A DNA stretch of 64,000 bases from Paramyrothecium sp. XJ0827. Lineage: Eukaryota; Ascomycota; Sordariomycetes; Hypocreales; Stachybotryaceae. The notes under the pieces were generated by a model. The model was not told the origin of the DNA, did no database searches, and saw nothing but the letters and a program-made list of their open reading frames with translations. The stretch covers positions 992,001 through 1,056,000 of the forward strand of contig JAJFPB010000005.1 in NCBI GenBank assembly GCA_020881915.1. Direction: 5' to 3'. Below are positions 21,453 to 33,904 of the stretch, piece after piece (the stretch's first letter is position 1; every line of letters starts with the position of its first letter). Both the position numbers and the translations under genes were made by a program.

Positions 21453-23679
21453 GACCCAAAGATCTGGGTCGTTGCAAGGACGACCTGCTCCTCGCTCTCG
21501 GACCAGCTGCTGTTGCCCCTCATGCCATGTCAATTGATGCTACCTCGTTCCCAGAGCTGTCCAGAAGCGGGCCTGTTGCAACGCTGATCCCTCGCCCCGT
21601 CGGGCTCGCTCCACGCCTGCGAGGGCTGGTAGGGGCCCGGCAGAGCTGGCCATCGGAGGAGGGGTGTGGAGGACGGCTTTCTGCTGTGATTCACCGTATT
21701 CTGCGCCAACCCGGAAGGAAAGGTTACGATGCTACCTACGTCGTGGTGTGTGGTGGAGAAGGCGAGGCCAATTCATCGAAGCGAGGCTCGACGCTGCATG
21801 CATTCCCCATCATGCTTCTCCGATTTGTCCCAAAGGCGTCCCGTCTGACCAGGGACAAGCTCGAGTCGACCGTGTGAGCTCCATTTGCTCCGTTTGCTCC
21901 CCGACCCACGGCCAAAGCTCCGCAGCCGTGCCATACCGCATGGGGCCAAGAGCTTTCGACCGAAATGAGGGGAAGCGAACAAGCTCAAGGGGAAATGGGG
22001 ACATCCGTTGGAGCTGGAGGGTCGCCTCGTGCCGGCAATGGCTGAATCCTTAATTTTTTTGCGGGGTGAGAGAAGGCACAGTCGATTGAGTTCCCTTGAG
22101 CTTCCCCCACACCAGCACCCACACCGCAGTTGCAGCAAGTTCATTTTCTTGTCTACACCTTGACTTGCCTACCATTACATTACGGCAGGGATGGCATACA
22201 GTGGGTGACGCAAAGAGGGCAGAATAGGGCCGATCGCAACCCGTCCGAAATGGCCATTAGCGTCGCATTGCAGGGACGTTTGCGGAAGCTTTTGCTCGGC
22301 TGGAGGGTTTGTTGTAATTGACTGTTACCTCGCCGACGCCGCATCCAGCGCCAGGTACACGGGCTGTATCCGGACAACAATAGATTGCAGCAGGCCTTCG
22401 GACTGGCACACATCATGAAGCATTTTGTGATGTTGTTAGCGGACCGCAGTCTAGGCTGAATGTCGAATGTCCAGCAGAACGATATTTCCGGCGCGACCAG
22501 ACGAGACGTCGACTCGATCCAAACACCGCAGTCTGGCGTCATTATACCGAACGTCCCACTTTCCCGTCCCACCATCGCAGGGCTAGACAGGGCTCGTTGG
22601 CATATACTTCATTTTCCCGAACGCTGCTCCAAGCTCTTCAAATTATCCGCGCCCTGCCCCTATCCCGAATCCTTGCCATCATACTGGCCACTCTCCGAGC
22701 CAAGGCCCTGGCGCGGGCCAACAAGGTTCGGACGGCGCGACACTGGGCCGGAACTGATGGATGTAAGGAAGTGTTTGGATCAACGTGTGCGGTCCTGCAA
22801 TTCTGGTCTTACTCAGCCTGAAGGAACCGATATAATCTGTGTCATTGATGTATAAGCCAGCCCGCCGGTCCAAATCACAGATAATCACCCTCATGCGCAT
22901 CATGTCATTTAGCCCATGCCATCTTCCGATTGCCGGCTACCATCCTCACGCTGCTATTCCGCCGCTCCATGCAATGTAGTGTCTCCCCCGCAATTCGATC
23001 ACGAACCCCTGCCCTCGACACCTCCGCATCCCCAGGCGCTCTTGTCGCCCGCTACGTCTCTGGCCCTGGGCTTCTCCACTTCTCTGTGCTGTCTTCGGGC
23101 CTTTTATCTGCTGGTCGAGGGGAACAGAGCCGCTGCCGGGGGCCCTTGCCGTTAGTACCAGTAGTTCTTCGCTGCTCCTTGCGCGCGGATGCACCTACGC
23201 TCGGCACATGTGCTGGCGTCAAGCCTCTTTTTCGCATCAGATGACGAGACGCAGCCACAGCCGTCGCCAAGCGAGCAAGGGTAAATCTTCGCCAGATTAC
23301 CTACATCGACACGTCGAGCCACCTCTGTACGCAGGTTGGGCTCATTAAACGTTACATGCATCGCTGCATGTGTCAAATCTCCTCGTGCTACCTTGTGGCT
23401 ACATTGTGAAGTCATGGGCAGGGTTTTATAACTAAGCTATCATAATTGAATTAAAGGTGTAGTCGGGCACGTGGGTGCGTACCACTGCACCTGTGCAACA
23501 GTTCATATTCACGAGTGTACTAATATACATGCTTACTTGGGCTTAGACCATCTAGAGGGTCCGACCCATCGTCTCACCGAGAGCCACTTGTTGATTTATC
23601 CGGAAGACGGCTTGGCCCCTTGGCTCGGCTTCCAGGCCCGGACCCAGGTGGGTCACGACCGTAGCGTCGAGGTGCCCGC
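21453..23679. other. Intergenic (2.2 kb)
   Basis: Only short unsupported open frames on both strands. The part next to 21450 is presumably the beta-glucosidase promoter. Nothing else recognisable. Confidence 0.4.
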
Positions 23680-25245
23680 TTAATAGATTCCGGGGATGAT
23701 TTTCCACCGCACAATCTTCTTGTACTTCTGCCAGTCCTCGCCGTACTTGCGCTGGCACTTGGTGTCGTCGCGTTGCTCTCGGTGAAGGAGGAGAACGCCA
23801 AAGTAAATGACGTAAAAGTACGTGATGGGCACGGCCCAACCCTTCGCAGCACCCTGCACCACGACACGACCGTCGTTCATCACGAGCGCGTCCTCGGCCA
23901 CAGTTCCCGCTGCCAGGATCTGGTAGCCTGCTAATCCAGTGGGGAGACTGTACGGCCAGGACTGGATCCAGTCGCCCAGGTAGTTGATATGGCGCGAAAC
24001 ACCCCACCAGCCAGACGTCAGGAGCCTGCTGCCCTTCTTGGTCTCCATGTACTCCAGGTGGGACACGCTGGGGTGCGATGGGTTCGTCCGGAACGTGTTC
24101 TTCTGGCTGTTGGCGGAACGGAATATGTAGAATCCAAGGCCGATGAGTCCAAGCATGATACCCAGATGCAGCGGGCCTAAGGAAACGGGATGGACCGAGA
24201 GGTAGCGGGTTTGCAGTGTAAACACAAATGGCTCCCAGACAAAGTCGGCAAAGGAAAGCATCATGCCGAAGCCATCCGTGGTTATGTCCATCGTCGTCAG
24301 GATGGCATCCTCGTTCCACCACGAGTCAACCACGTACACCGTCTGCACCGCGGTGATGCAAATAATGCTGTCGGTAATGTAGCCGTAGTTGCGGTACTGC
24401 TTGGCGCACCAAGCACAATTGACAACGATCCAGCCCAGCATTCCGGGACGGAGCTCAAGGAACTCTTTCAGGTCAATCTCGCCAATAACGGGTAGCGTGA
24501 CACGAGGGTTGAGCTCGCGGCCGATGAACCAGTCGTACAGCAAATTTCCAGTCACTCCCCCGGCAGCAAGCTCGCGGTTCTCCTTGTTGCCAGGCTTGAC
24601 GCTAAAGCTCCGGACATACACGAACACAGCAACGGCATAGGAAGTCAGGAGACTGCCGGTGATGAGCTGGATGTAGTTTTCGTCGATGAAGGTCCACACA
24701 GGGAATTCAGCGCCCTGAGCAAATGTACCAGCAGCGAGGGCAGCCAGAATCACAGTGTTGCAGTAGAGAGCTAGGACTATGTTAGCATGAGCGACCTTGA
24801 GGGAACTCATCCGTCCTACTGTTGACCCTGTACTTGAGACGTTCCCCGTTGCTCAGCACAACTCCCTCAACTTCCTCCGCAGGAAGGATTCGATAGAGCA
24901 CCATGCTGAGGAAGGTGTAGCCCCAGACGGCCAGGGTGGCCTTCCAGCTCCCGAGGCCCCAAATGCCATCCTCGGGCCACCCAACCTCGAGCTTGAGCCT
25001 GTCGAGCGACAAAGTTTTGGGCTGAAGCAGCGACGGCGCAGGGCACCCGGAGATGTCGTTGCAGGCGAACGCGAAGAGATAAACAAGTGCGGGTAGCAAG
25101 AAAGAGATGGCGAAAGCCCCAGGGCTGGCATCACGAACGTCAATAACGCGTCTTAAGAACCGAGCATGGATAGATGTTGGAGAACTTACGGTCCGAGGAA
25201 TTCATAGCCATGCGGCTCAGGGCCAGCCTTTACTTTGGGTGCCAT
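23680..25245 (-). CDS. ERG24: Delta(14)-sterol reductase (ERG24 / lamin B receptor family)
   Basis: Three exons, 25245-25190, 25124-24820 and 24770-23680; introns 65 and 49 nt; 483 residues. Splicing gives MAPKVKAGPEPHGYEFLGPPGAF and then CNDISGCPAPSLL, matching the family N-terminus. The C-terminal signature is LLHREQRDDTKCQRKYGEDWQ followed by a tail ending RWKIIPGIY, as in C-14 reductases rather than ERG4. Multiple hydrophobic segments fit a polytopic ER membrane protein. It uses NADPH to reduce the C14-C15 double bond after lanosterol demethylation in ergosterol synthesis and is the target of morpholine fungicides. It is divergent from ATG27 with 597 bases between the start codons. Confidence 0.92.
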
Positions 25246-25842
25246 GGTGAGACTTTTGGCCGTGGTTATCCGCAGCTGTGTTGTGACGCTGGCGATGCGA
25301 TCGTCGAGGTAGAGGAGTTGTCAAACCCCAATGACGCGTTGAAGCGATTAGAGGCACAGCAGACCAAACTAGGGCACATGCAAGAGCTCGGGACCCAGCA
25401 CGGCTATTGGGCTGCCAAGGTGGGGAGCCTCGATTGAGTTGACGGCTACGTCCTCCGTCGATCCACCAATGCCCCGCGGAGGTGACAAGGCCCGGAACAT
25501 ATTTCTTCCATCCCCCAACGCGTACGTAAGTGGTGCAATCCCGTGACTGGAACCTTGATGCTACCCCTGCGGTATGCGCCAATCATGTCGTAGCATACGA
25601 TTGCCAGGATTAGAATGCAAGCTGTATTCAAGATCCTGGAAATAGGGAGGTTTGAGTTTGGTTGATGACAAGCTCTTCAATTCATTCCAGAACCAGCGCC
25701 TTTGCATTTCGGCCAGCAAACACACTCCTTCGCCAGGATCCGAGTCTTTTGCTGTCATTGATGAACAGGCAGGCCTGTCGCATTCGTTAGCCCCTGAGGC
25801 ACACTCCATCGCTTTCCCCAGTGAACCCCTCCAACCGCAATC
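25246..25842. promoter_or_regulatory. Divergent promoter region between ERG24 and ATG27 genes
   Basis: 597 bases between two start codons facing away from each other; both promoters must lie here. No clear TATA box. I cannot identify a sterol-response element with confidence. Confidence 0.55.
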
Positions 25843-26979
25843 ATGCGTCTGGTCGCGTCCCTCGGTCTCTTTGCCCTCGCCGTCTCGGCTACTCCTGTCG
25901 AGGACGACGAGGTGCCGTCTTCCACGACCCATGTGCCCATGTGTACGGCCACCTCGTCGACCGGCACCGGCGCCTTCTTCGACCTCCGCCCGGACATGGC
26001 GATCATCGCCGAGGACGGCAAATCGCACAGAGGCCAGATCATCAAGGACTACTCCGCGAGGGGCCACGACTACGGCAAGAACTTCACCTTGAACATCTGC
26101 GGAGCTGTGGTCGAGCCGGTTCTGGATGTCGTGGGCGTCAACGATACACTATGGGCCAACGTCAGCGCCTACTACACCGACCATGACAAGATCTACTCGA
26201 TAGGGTTTGTAATGTACCGAAGCGTCCTTTCGCATTGTGCTGACCGTCGGCAGATCCGAGTCCCAAGATCTGGTTACCCGCGGACGAAAGCTGGTGCTCC
26301 AATACACCGGCGGCTCTCCTTGCGGACCTGACAAGAAGAGCGACAAAAGGACTCGCGACCTTGTCGATTCATACATGTACGACGATGAAGACGTCGAGCT
26401 TGTGCCTAACATGAAGGACAACGAACCCGAAAAGGACAAGAACGGCGACACGATCCGGCGCAAGTCCACCATCATCTCGTTCCTCTGCGACCGCGATCCC
26501 ACCGCCGCTCAGGCGACTCTCTCTTTCGTCGGCACGGACCCCGACGAGTGCGCCTACTTCTTTGAGGCTCGTTCGTCCCATGCGTGCGCTCACGCCGAGC
26601 CGCACAAACCGGGAAGCGTGGGCCCGGGCAGCATGTTTGGCCTTATCGTCGTGATTGCCATCCTGGTCTACATCCTCGGTGGCGTTTTCTACAACCGCAC
26701 GGTCGCGCACGCGCGTGGCTGGCGCCAACTGCCCAACTACAGTCTCTGGGCCGGCATCTGGAGCTTCATCTGCGTGCGTCCATTCCGCCAAAAGTCGGGT
26801 GTAGCCTTCCACTGACGCAGGCGTGAAAATAGGACATGTTTGTCATTGCCGCCGCGTCGTGCTTGCGGTTCCTGCCGAGCAGGCGAGGCTACAGCCACCT
26901 CAGCTCAAGCCCCCGGAACCGCAACTCGGAGGCGGAGAATCGCTTGATTGATCAGCTGGACGAGGAATGGGATGACTGA
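25843..26979 (+). CDS. ATG27: Autophagy-related protein ATG27
   Basis: Three exons, 25843-26204, 26254-26773 and 26833-26979; introns 49 and 59 nt; 342 residues. Signal peptide at about 1-16 (MRLVASLGLFALAVSA). The lumenal MRH-like domain contains FTLNICGAVV, LWANVSAYY, RGRKLVLQYTGGSPC and STIISFLCDRDP. A membrane span at about 248-268 (MFGLIVVIAILVYILGGVFY) is followed by NRTVAHARGWRQLPNYSLW and a short cytosolic tail ending DQLDEEWDD, recovered only by splicing exon 3. Family role: type I membrane protein cycling among Golgi, endosome and vacuole, needed for Atg9 traffic and efficient autophagy. Several conserved cysteines are kept. Confidence 0.93.
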
Positions 26980-29184
26980 ATGATGAAGTCGACCGTTGTT
27001 TCTCGGTCTTCAGTGTTGCTTTTCACATGGGCATGTCAGGCGTTACATGGTCGGGATGGATCTTCAATTTGGTGTGTACTTGTAGCTGGTCAAAGACGTG
27101 GCAGAGTGCTGCGTCGGCCGGTCATTGGTGGAGGCCACTATGGTCATGAGTGTATTAAGGAAACATTTAGAAGTATATACGAACATCTTCTGGACGACTG
27201 GGTGCGAAGTGCTGTATCTCTGTATGAAGGCTCCGGGTCGAGCACAACCAGGCTGCTCATTTCCTGCACTTTCAGTAGCGTGCGTTTGCCGTTTGCCAAA
27301 CACGTTTGCACCATACATCTACTGACCATTCTTGCTATGAGCCTTCATTCACCGCAGTAGAAAGAAGGCATCACAGTGGGGCATGGACGGAGTGGCTGTA
27401 GCTCATTTTGCTTCTTCACCGCAAGGTTTGCTGCATGGGTGGCCACACTCGGGAATGGCGCCGTTGGTATGGAGTCACCAAGTCAGAAAATTCTGACCTC
27501 AGGGCGATGCAGCCAGCCGGCGCGTCTACCGTTGCAAACAATGCTTGTCAGGTGTCCTGGGAGGTTGTTTGCACAACACTCCGGCTGCTTTTTCGTTCCC
27601 AAAAGAAAGTTCGATTGGAATTATGTTGGATCTTCTTCTTGCTTAACTGAGCATCGAATAGGTCCCGTCGATTGCATGATATGCTGTTGAATATGGATTA
27701 TGCCTTCTCATATCTCGCCTGGTATTCCTCATTCACCTTGGCAAAACCAGCACAACATACACTACTGCGTCATCGCGGACAGTGAGGCCCACACGTTTTT
27801 TTCATAACACAGACTTTGTGTACTAGCTCGCAGACTGTTAGATGATGCTCGGGCGTCCTCCTACCGTTTCGCCATGTGGCGAAAGCTATCCCAATACCGC
27901 TGACCGCCATATGCAAAAACCCAGTGTCTGGAGCACGGGTGGATGAAACTCTGTACGCCGTGTCTCCGTTGCGAAATTGACTGGCGGTGGGTTCCATGCC
28001 CATGGCTACCTTGGTTCGATGGAAATCACCAAGAACACCACGCTGTTGTGGTATCGGCTATTTCATCTTGTGATGGGAATTCTATACATGCAATCGACAG
28101 AGTTGTGTATAGAGTTCCCACCCCTCTACTCCTGATCTGGACGGTCTCCTGGCCTGGCTTAGGAGGCATAAATGCGATGAAAACTCGAATTATTTTGTAC
28201 GCTTGTTCCTCATACGCCGGGGTAGGTTCTAGAAGGTTGGCGGCTCTGCCTATCCGTTGACTCTGGCCCTTTGCCAGTACCTGGACCCCAGAGAGAAAAG
28301 AAAGTACCGCCATGATTGTCCGGGTCTGCGTGGAAGCCGTTGGATCTGACATCATACTCTCGGGTTGTCTTCCTAGTTGCCAGACTGGGCTCGCTATCAT
28401 GACTGGGTTGAGTCTGCGGTGGCGTGAAGTTGCCTGTGGTTACACACGATTCAATGAGTTGGCTGGTTGTTGAGATGCTCAGCTACTGTCCAGACGGAGC
28501 AAGATTTGCCAACCAAATGCCGTGCCATGACGGAATCATGTCGTTGGGTTGAGTCTGGGCAAGGTATGGGAGTAGCCCGCGGCCATGTTGAAGGACGGAT
28601 GCTCGGCTGTGGCTGTTTTGGCAGTTGCCTCCAGGCACTTGCCAGCTACCTTACCTTACGGTACCTTGCCTTGTAGGTTCCGCGACCGCTTGACCCTCCC
28701 TGACGTCAAGTTGCCAAATACCTTACCAGGCATTTCTTTTTTGTTTCTCCCTGTCATTTCTCGCTTCAATCTCCCCATCTTGGTGCGACGTCTCCTAGAC
28801 TTACTCTCGCCACAGCATAGTCTGTTTCAACGCCTACCACAGCAACCGAATCGCTCGCGGGATCCTGCTTGTGCGGCATGCTTTCAACAGCTTAGATCGG
28901 ATCAAAGCGGTGTCGTCCATTCTGAACTTGGGTATGACTGGGTATCAGTGTGCAGAATCTGGCGTCGGGTATGTACAGGCCAAGAAAAGAAAGAAAATGA
29001 TTGCACCAAGCTTATACTTTCTTTGCCAGCATCTCTTCCTTGACGCGTCTCCCAATCTAATTCCTATCTTTACTTCTTTGTCATTTACCACTATCGATTT
29101 ATTTCTGAGGAGTCGTCTTCCTCTCGAGCGGTTGAGATCGGAACAGCCTACCCCGGTCGAAAGGAACCAACACAGTCAACTCGA
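26980..29184. other. Intergenic (2.2 kb)
   Basis: No supported gene. Short repeats of the type taccttac occur around 28645-28675. An open frame at 28026-28400 on the minus strand (124 codons) shows no recognisable features. Confidence 0.4.
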
Positions 29185-29214
29185 ATGACACGGCCGCCTC
29201 CTGCTCCAGCATGA
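29185..29214 (+). promoter_or_regulatory. Short upstream ORF overlapping the start of the Myb-like gene
   Basis: An ATG at 29185 opens a nine-codon frame (MTRPPPAPA) whose TGA at 29212-29214 overlaps the main ATG at 29211 as ATGA. This arrangement could limit translation or allow re-initiation on the main frame. Confidence 0.45.
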
Positions 29215-30539
29215 AGGACACCCGCTCTCGTCCGTTCGAGCCTACCTGCCAGGTTCGTTGAGCACGAATCTTTAGGCGGCACCATCAGCTAACCAGTAAG
29301 TAGGTTCACGAAGGCTTCTTCATAAATGCAGTGTACATCCAGGATGAAGACTATCAGGGGTATCTATCTAAGAGATTGAGCCCCAGTCTCATGGAAGGAT
29401 TTTGCACATGCATTGACCGAAGTCCGGATTTACAGACGTCCAGCGATTGTGACTTGTTCAAGTCTCCTGGCCCGCCGTACGATTTTGAATCAGACCCCGA
29501 CCAAACGAACGAAGCCGTGACAATGTCGACGGATGATGGAGGAACCTGTGCGTTTTGTAAGTCCTTCCGTGCAATCTCAACGCGCCTTTGGATTTTCTAG
29601 ATAGCCTCCAAGGAGACGTCGGATACTCACAACCAGGAAAAGATTCCTGTTATGGTCAGACAGACATTCCCGACCAACGAACACTGACTTTGGCAGGCCC
29701 ATCTGCATCTTCATTTGATGAGGATGGACAATCTCAGCAGGCAATGACCATCTCTCCCAGTCCTTCTGATTCCTCGCCCTCTGAGTATTCAGACACAGAA
29801 GCACCACCGTCTCCAGCCCACGAGGAGATTCTGGGGACACGCTTCTTGCGATCTACGAAGATGAGATCGAAGAAGGCTTCAAATACGGGATCTTTAAGAG
29901 ATCGAGAAGCTCCCAAGGCCCAGGACTCGACCGAAGATCAGAGCGTCAGGAAGAGACTGCCCAGCTGCGGGCCGTCGGAGGTCCCGCCGAAGCGTCGTCG
30001 TCTGCCAAAACTAAAGCCGAAACCGAGAGCAAGAAAACATGGCGGAGGTTCAACGAAGGGTAAAGCCCGAGAGAAGAAAACGCGACAGGTTGGCAGGCCT
30101 GCACCATCTCCAGAGTTTTCTGACTCGGAGGACAATAGTCGTGCCGCCAGGGATAAGTTCCTGGTTGAGAAACGAATGCTGGGCCTTCCTTACTCGGAGA
30201 TAAAGGCATTGGGCAGGTTCAAAGAGGCCAGTCTACTCTGAGAGGGCGGTTCCGGACATTGACGAAAGACAGAGAGGACAGGGTCAGAAAACCTCAATGG
30301 ACCGAAGAGGATGTAGGTAACTTCCTTACATGTGCTCAGCTTCCGGCCACTAACATTCTCAGATCGACTTATTGCCTTCTGCAGTAGACAAAGCCTGCGA
30401 GGGAAAAGATCCCGATCAAGTGCACGTGCCTTGGGAAAAGGTGGCAACGGTCCTGTACGAAAGTGGCGGCTCCTACAAGTTTGGGTCTGGGGCTTGCCAC
30501 AAGATGTGGGATAAGCTGAAGCTGGGAAGAACAGATTAG
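29211..30539 (+). CDS. Myb/SANT-like DNA-binding domain protein, with an apparent one-base frameshift
   Basis: Four exons: 29211-29252, 29304-29556, 29601-30312, 30363-30539; introns 51, 44 and 50 nt. The N-terminal half is acidic and Ser/Pro-rich; the middle is very basic (PPKRRRLPKLKPKPRARK), a likely nuclear signal. The C-terminal half holds the conserved region: GLPYSEIKALGRFKEA, then STLRGRFRTLTKDRED, RVRKPQWTEED, PWEKVATVLYESGGSYKFG and CHKMWDKL, as in Sordariomycete Myb-like proteins. Between FKEA and STLRG the frame shifts: GCC is followed by AG TCT, one base short, and the original frame stops at 30239-30241. All later splice sites and the final stop fit the shifted frame. So this is a recent frameshift, a sequence error, or a truncated protein. 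Predicted role: nuclear DNA binding. Confidence 0.72.
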
Positions 30540-30689
30540 ATATGCATGTGCGGGAAAGTTGTTCATATTCATGCTTGGATAGGATGTTGACTTCTACTGG
30601 GCTTGCAAGCCTGTTCAGGCCATTTCTGGGATGTCTAGCCATAGTCTATTGATCAAACTCGCTAAATTCAACGTGCTGGTGGTTGCCCT

Positions 30690-31865
30690 TCACTCGGTAG
30701 CAGGCTCGTCAAACGCATCCCTTGGTATCCCGATGCCCTTGAGCACATTGAGGAGCCCCGCGGGATCCTTCCTGAGAACTTCCCACTCCAGCTCGTTCTT
30801 GACCAGCGCTGTGCCGGCGAGCAGCGTGCCGTTGAGCGACATGGACCCCAGCACGCCCCCGTCCGGGGCGAGGATCTTGGCGCCCTCTGCGAGCCGCGGG
30901 CAAACGACGAGGGCGCTCTTGGTCATGGCCAGGTTGTAGCTGATCCTGGCCTCGCCGGCCGCCGGAGCCACGTAGGCGGCGGCAGCAGCGGCGGCCTTGG
31001 GATCCTGGGCCGCGTGCGCGGCGACGGCCCGGCAGGCCTTGCGGTACAGGCGCAGGTAGGCCGCGTGAAGCTCGCCGGCCGACATGCCCAGGTTGATGGG
31101 CTCGGCAAACGTTACGAACGGCGCCTCGCCGGCGGTGAGGCGGTTGGCCAGCACGTCCCAGGGGGTGTCGGAGGGCAGGCCGTCCTTCATGGTGGCCACG
31201 GGGAGCAGCTGGATGTGCCTGTGCGGCTGGCTCGCGCCCGAGTGGTCGCCGCAGTTGAAGAAGGCAAACAAGCCCTGCTCACCACCGCCGCCGCCATTCT
31301 CGTCCACGGTTGCTTCTGCTTTTGCTTCTGCTGCTGCTGCTGCTGCTGAGGCCTCGTCCTCGTACGCCCGGATGCAGGCCAGCGTCGCCTCCAGGTCGTC
31401 CCGCTCCAGGACGTGGGTCTGGTGCTTGAAATCCCGGGTCGCGAGGATGAAGTGCTCCGGCACGACGGCGAACTTGTTGAGCACGAGGAAGTGCGCGGGG
31501 CCCAGGTCCGCGACGAACAGGCCCGGCGGCGGCTGGGCGAACGGGTCAAAGGGCTTGTGAGTCTTGGACGGGTCCGGCGGCGGGCCCTTTGGCTTGCTCG
31601 CCAGCGACGGGGAGAAGCGGAGTTGGAACTGGGGAGGAGGGGAGAGGTTAGGTTTCGAAAGGGGGGTTTGCCCTCCCAAACTTCCGATTCGGCTTTGGTT
31701 CAATTTTACTTTTGATTTTCATGAAGGACGTACAGGTATCGAGTTGACGGGGAGGATCGTCACCTGCGTGGGGAAGTAGTGCAGCTCGCTCTCGGCGCGG
31801 GCCTTTGCAAAGGCCTTCCGGACGAGCTCGGGCAGGTTCGCGGGTGCTTTCAGCCGCGCCGCCAT
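30690..31865 (-). CDS. ATP adenylyltransferase (Ap4A phosphorylase, APA1/APA2 type)
   Basis: Two exons, 31865-31734 and 31628-30690; one 105-nt phase-0 intron with a pyrimidine-rich 3' end; 356 residues. Splicing gives VNSIP-FQLRFSPSLASKPKG, conserved in the family. The HIT-like catalytic motif is HSGASQPHRHIQLLP. Other blocks: FVLATRDFK-like FILATRDFKHQT, and the C-terminal half SLNGTLLAGTALVKNELEW. Low-complexity Ala runs interrupt two surface regions. The enzyme splits diadenosine tetraphosphate with phosphate to ATP and ADP in the cytosol. It converges with the Myb-like gene, with 150 bases between the stops. Confidence 0.9.
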
Positions 31866-32289
31866 GGTGAACCCGGCAAAGAAGGACGGGTGCTGGATGT
31901 ACAGAATTGTGCCGTCAACCGCCCTCCCTCTGGGTGGCTTCTCACTATAAGTTGATGGTGTAGCCTGTGATGTAATGCCCGCGAAAGGCAACGGCGTGGG
32001 TTTAGCTCCAGTTGCTGAGAGTGGTCCGTGCGCGGCTTGGCGAGCGTGAGGGCATTCACAGACGCCACGGCCTGCTCGAGTAACGGGCTAGGGACGATGT
32101 ATCCTGTGTTGGCAGACTACCCATGGCGAGATTATTCCTACCCTTTATTGCATTACATGTTCATGTACTTCGGATCTGGACATCAGTTGTCACGGGCATT
32201 CCATGTCACCTAGCACGTCAAAGCTAAGAATGTGATTTATTGATCTATTTATCTTTCCTACAACTTTCAGCTGACCCCCCCATGCAAGT
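31866..32289. other. Intergenic
   Basis: 424 bases upstream of the adenylyltransferase and downstream of the FIT-family gene; no gene or RNA seen. Confidence 0.4.
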
Positions 32290-33355
32290 TTATATTCCCG
32301 GCATCCCGACAACCTGCCGAACGGCGGGCACGAACCGGGGCACGTAGTATACGGCAAACAACGCAACAAGGGCGGTGAGGAGTCCAGTAAACTATCCAGG
32401 TCAGCGAATAAATACATATGAGTGGTTAGACGATGGCAAAACTGACCTTCTCGAACCATGTGTGGAAGTAGATGGCGGTCATCAGCAGCATCCACACGTT
32501 GAGGCCCGCGACCGCGGCCGCGACCTGCCCGCCGATGCCGAACGTGCGCCTGCCTTGGCCCTCGCCCACGGCGGTCTCGGCCTCGACGCTGGCACTCTTC
32601 AGGGCGCCGTCGGTCATGACGACGCAGCGCTCCTCTCTGCTCCAGCCGCTCCACCGCAGCAGGGGCCACCCCACCTCCTGCAGCAGGAAGCCGGTGCCGA
32701 GGACGAGCAGGAAGACGTGGCCCGAGATGTCGTGGCCGCCCTTCCACCGGCCCCCGGCGGCCTTGCACGCGACGGCCGTCACGAAGTCGCCCACGCTCGG
32801 GTCGTCGCCGATGACCACCTCCCGGCGCGCCAGCTCGCAGCGGCCGCCGGTCCAGCGGAAGCCGCGGTCGATGATGGGCGGGCCGAAGAACCACTGGGTG
32901 ACGACGAACCACCAGGCCGTGACGAGGGCCCAGCGCAGGCCGGCGCGCAGCCTGCGCGGCGTGGGGACCAGGCCCGCGGGTCCGACGCTCGGGTGCGTCA
33001 GGAGGAAGAAGGCGGCGGCGAAGGTGGTCCAGCCCCAGCCGCGCTTGACGAAGAAGACGTTGAAGACGTTGGACTTGCGCGCGAAGTAGCTCGGCGCCAG
33101 CTTCGGATCCTGCGAGTGCGACTGCGTGATTGGGTCGTACGGCGAGGCGCGGATCTCGGGCGACAGCACGGAGAAGACGGTGCCGAAGGCGAGCACGACG
33201 GGGAAGACGGCCAGGGCCGCACGCTCGAGCGGCGTGGGCAGGAAGGGCGGCGTCCGCGTGGCCGATGTCGACGCCGAGGCAGCGCGCGAGGCCAGCGCCA
33301 TGTCGGGTGCGTCCTCGGAGGGGTTTGTCTTGAGGCCGCGTCGAGTCGTCACCAT
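32290..33355 (-). CDS. FIT family protein (SCS3/FIT2-like acyl-CoA diphosphatase of the ER)
   Basis: Two exons, 33355-32447 and 32391-32290; 55-nt phase-0 intron (gtcagt...CTGAC...gatag); 336 residues. The intron lies after HTWFEK and exon 2 supplies the last hydrophobic helix (LLTALVALFAVYYVPRFVP). The family hallmark GGHDISGHVFLL is present, as is an upstream Trp/Phe-rich membrane segment (WALVTAWWFVVTQWFF). About six membrane spans. Family role: cleaves fatty acyl-CoA in the ER membrane and supports lipid-droplet budding and phospholipid balance. The ATG at 33355 (MVTTRRGLK) is the start; the longer open frame upstream is Pro/Gln-rich leader without support. Confidence 0.88.
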
Positions 33356-33870
33356 CGTGGCATTGACTCTGGAAAAAGAGGCCGACGGGGGGTGGGGAGG
33401 AGGTAGAGTAGTACGCTGTGTGGCCGGGTGGCGCTTTTCACGATGTTTTGTGCGCGGGAGGGAGGGCTGCGTCTGTGGTGGTGGTGGTTGACGAAGGCGA
33501 GATCTGCAGATGCCGGCAGCTTCCAAAAGGTACATCTGGCTATGACGTCTAACGTTCTTTGGGCGCCCACCCCACCAGACCAGACCAACCCAGACCAGCC
33601 CAACCCAACCTACCTGTAGGCACTCGACGATACGTACTGCGTAAGGTGCCATAGCGTCGTGGCTAGGGAGACGTGGCTCCCAGAGCTGCCTCGGCTCCGT
33701 TCGCCGCCATCGACACTGACATGATGGTGCACTTTGCAATTGAGACTGCAGCTCTCCTGCTTGCGCGTAAAATTGATTATTCGAACGCGCTGTTATCCAC
33801 AGCAGATGTGGCTGAGCAGCACGACGCCTGCTCTGCTTCGCCACTTTACCTAATCTGACATGCCGCCGCT
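33356..33870. other. Intergenic between the FIT-family gene and the ncRNA array
   Basis: Promoter side of the FIT-family gene. No gene seen. Confidence 0.4.
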
Positions 33871-33875
33871 CTCAT

Positions 33876-33881
33876 TATATA
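33876..33881 (+). promoter_or_regulatory. TATA element of ncRNA unit 1
   Basis: TATATA starting 29 bases before the conserved AGCGAAG at 33905. Confidence 0.55.
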
Positions 33882-33904
33882 CCAAAATAAACACCAGGCT
33901 TCTC

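Noticed and set aside
32375..33406. 343-codon open frame antisense to the FIT-family gene
   Set aside because: Gly/Arg/Asp/Ala-rich mirror of a GC-rich gene; no domain.
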